Positions 63,549 through 64,000 of a DNA stretch of 64,000 bases are shown piece after piece (position 1 is the first letter of the stretch; every line of letters begins with the position of its first letter). The position numbers and the translations under genes are program-made. The notes under the pieces are model-generated. The model saw only the letters and a program-made list of their open reading frames with translations. It was not told the DNA's origin and ran no database searches. Origin of the DNA: Chryseobacterium daecheongense (GTDB lineage: Bacteria; Bacteroidota; Bacteroidia; Flavobacteriales; Weeksellaceae); assembly GCF_003729955.1 (NCBI RefSeq), contig NZ_RJTX01000003.1, forward strand, positions 1 to 64,000. The letters are read 5' to 3'.

Positions 63549-63573
63549 CTAAACTGCCAGCTTTTTATTTTTA
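63541..63573 (+). terminator. Terminator overlapping the four-codon ORF
   Basis: GCTGGTAG (63541-63548) pairs with CTGCCAGC (63554-63561), with one G-U pair and loop CTAAA, followed by TTTTTATTTTTAT. The stem's first arm contains the last codons of the tiny ORF. Confidence 0.78.
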
Positions 63574-63582
63574 TCAAAATCT

Positions 63583-64000
63583 CTAAAGTTTATTGATCCA
63601 AAGATATAAACTGATATCTTGAGGAACATTCATTTTTTTTCGCAGACGATACTTTCTACTGTCTACAGAATTTATTGAAGTCCGCATATAGTTAGCGATC
63701 TCTTTAGTCTGAATATTTAACTTAAGGTAGACACACATTTCAAGATCTAATGGTGTCAGTTCCGGAAATTCAAGCAATTTTTTATATAATTCAGGAAATA
63801 CATTTTGAAAGACTACAAGCAGATGCTTATCGTTGCGTTTCGCCATTTCCAATAACAACAGAAGATTGTCTCCATTTGTACCAATGTCTTTGTCTTGTAA
63901 CTCAATTCTTTTATCAGATTTAGAAACCGGATATTTTCTTCGGTAGAAATAGAAGATAATGAGTAATAACAGAATAATCAATGCTATAAGAACAGGTAAA
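63583..64000 (-). CDS. Membrane-anchored LuxR-type regulator, C-terminal part
   Basis: The frame is open to the right edge, so the N-terminus lies outside the window. Visible are a membrane helix (LIALIILLLLIIFYFY), a cytoplasmic stretch, and a LuxR/GerE-like helix-turn-helix (ELTPLDLEMCVYLKLNIQTK, then EIANYMRTSINSVDSRKYRL). In Bacteroidota such proteins usually carry TPR repeats before the helix, but that part is not seen here. It is convergent with the helix-turn-helix pair. Confidence 0.78.
   Translation of the reverse strand, partial: LPVLIALIILLLLIIFYFYRRKYPVSKSDKRIELQDKDIGTNGDNLLLLLEMAKRNDKHLLVVFQNVFPELYKKLLEFPELTPLDLEMCVYLKLNIQTKEIANYMRTSINSVDSRKYRLRKKMNVPQDISLYLWINKL

Noticed and set aside
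1-64000. CRISPR arrays, tRNA or rRNA genes
   Set aside because: I saw no regularly spaced direct repeats, no cloverleaf-like sequences in the intergenic regions and no rRNA sequence.

Overview
The window is a stretch of an AT-rich Bacteroidota chromosome, almost certainly a Chryseobacterium-like flavobacterium (Weeksellaceae). The evidence is type IX secretion (T9SS) C-terminal sorting tails, promoters of the Bacteroidota form TAnnTTTG, almost no Shine-Dalgarno sequences, and lineage-specific genes: the IPExxxVDY family, ribosomal protein THX, DUF6452/DUF6048 beside rlmD, nusB-DUF1573-yajC, a PUR/DUF3276 protein and a three-gene menaquinone-type succinate dehydrogenase. I saw no rRNA, tRNA, CRISPR array, complete insertion sequence or prophage.

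Layout. 1-9324 is a surface/polymorphic-toxin locus on the + strand: the end of a T9SS cargo gene, a 1082-aa secreted RHS-like protein, a 1219-aa secreted RHS-repeat protein with a variable tip, a small putative immunity gene, then a displaced and broken second RHS tip with its own small putative immunity gene. 9784-12045 holds a deacetylase-like protein and a DoxX protein divergent from an AraC regulator. 12328-16506 is a tight operon acpP-fabF-rnc-IPExxxVDY-pyk. 16639-20699 (- strand) holds an aldehyde dehydrogenase, hutG, hutI and a four-helix-bundle gene. 20822-23981 holds ruvB, a PaiB-like protein, an MBL-fold hydrolase and coaE.

24086-32889 contains two paralogous secreted reprolysin-like metallopeptidases, the larger one expanded by FnIII/GEVED repeats. 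33079-35614 is rlmD-DUF6452-DUF6048. 35729-37273 is a thioredoxin-fold lipoprotein lacking the CxxC. 37412-40892 is sdhCAB. 41037-48248 carries comEC, a GH99-like gene, lpxB, DUF2480, DUF937, the small ribosomal gene THX and a MATE transporter. 48442-52082 has an ankyrin protein, aspS and a WG-repeat protein. 52161-55494 is a non-homologous end-joining module, ku plus ligD, with ligD split by a one-base frame change at an A9 run. 55527-60914 has a small membrane protein, an SDR enzyme, yajC-DUF1573-nusB, an ABC exporter and a PUR protein. 60982-64000 has a VOC protein and an accessory-looking cassette: a secreted fibre-like protein, two overlapping helix-turn-helix genes, a tiny ORF behind a perfect anti-Shine-Dalgarno match, and the end of a membrane-anchored LuxR-type regulator.

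The most interesting places are the RHS tip plus orphan tip array (3907-9324), the ligD slippage site (53511-53519), and the perfect anti-SD match with a four-codon ORF fused to a terminator (63517-63566). Most of the rest is ordinary housekeeping gene content. All functional calls rest on reading motifs by eye; no database search was run.
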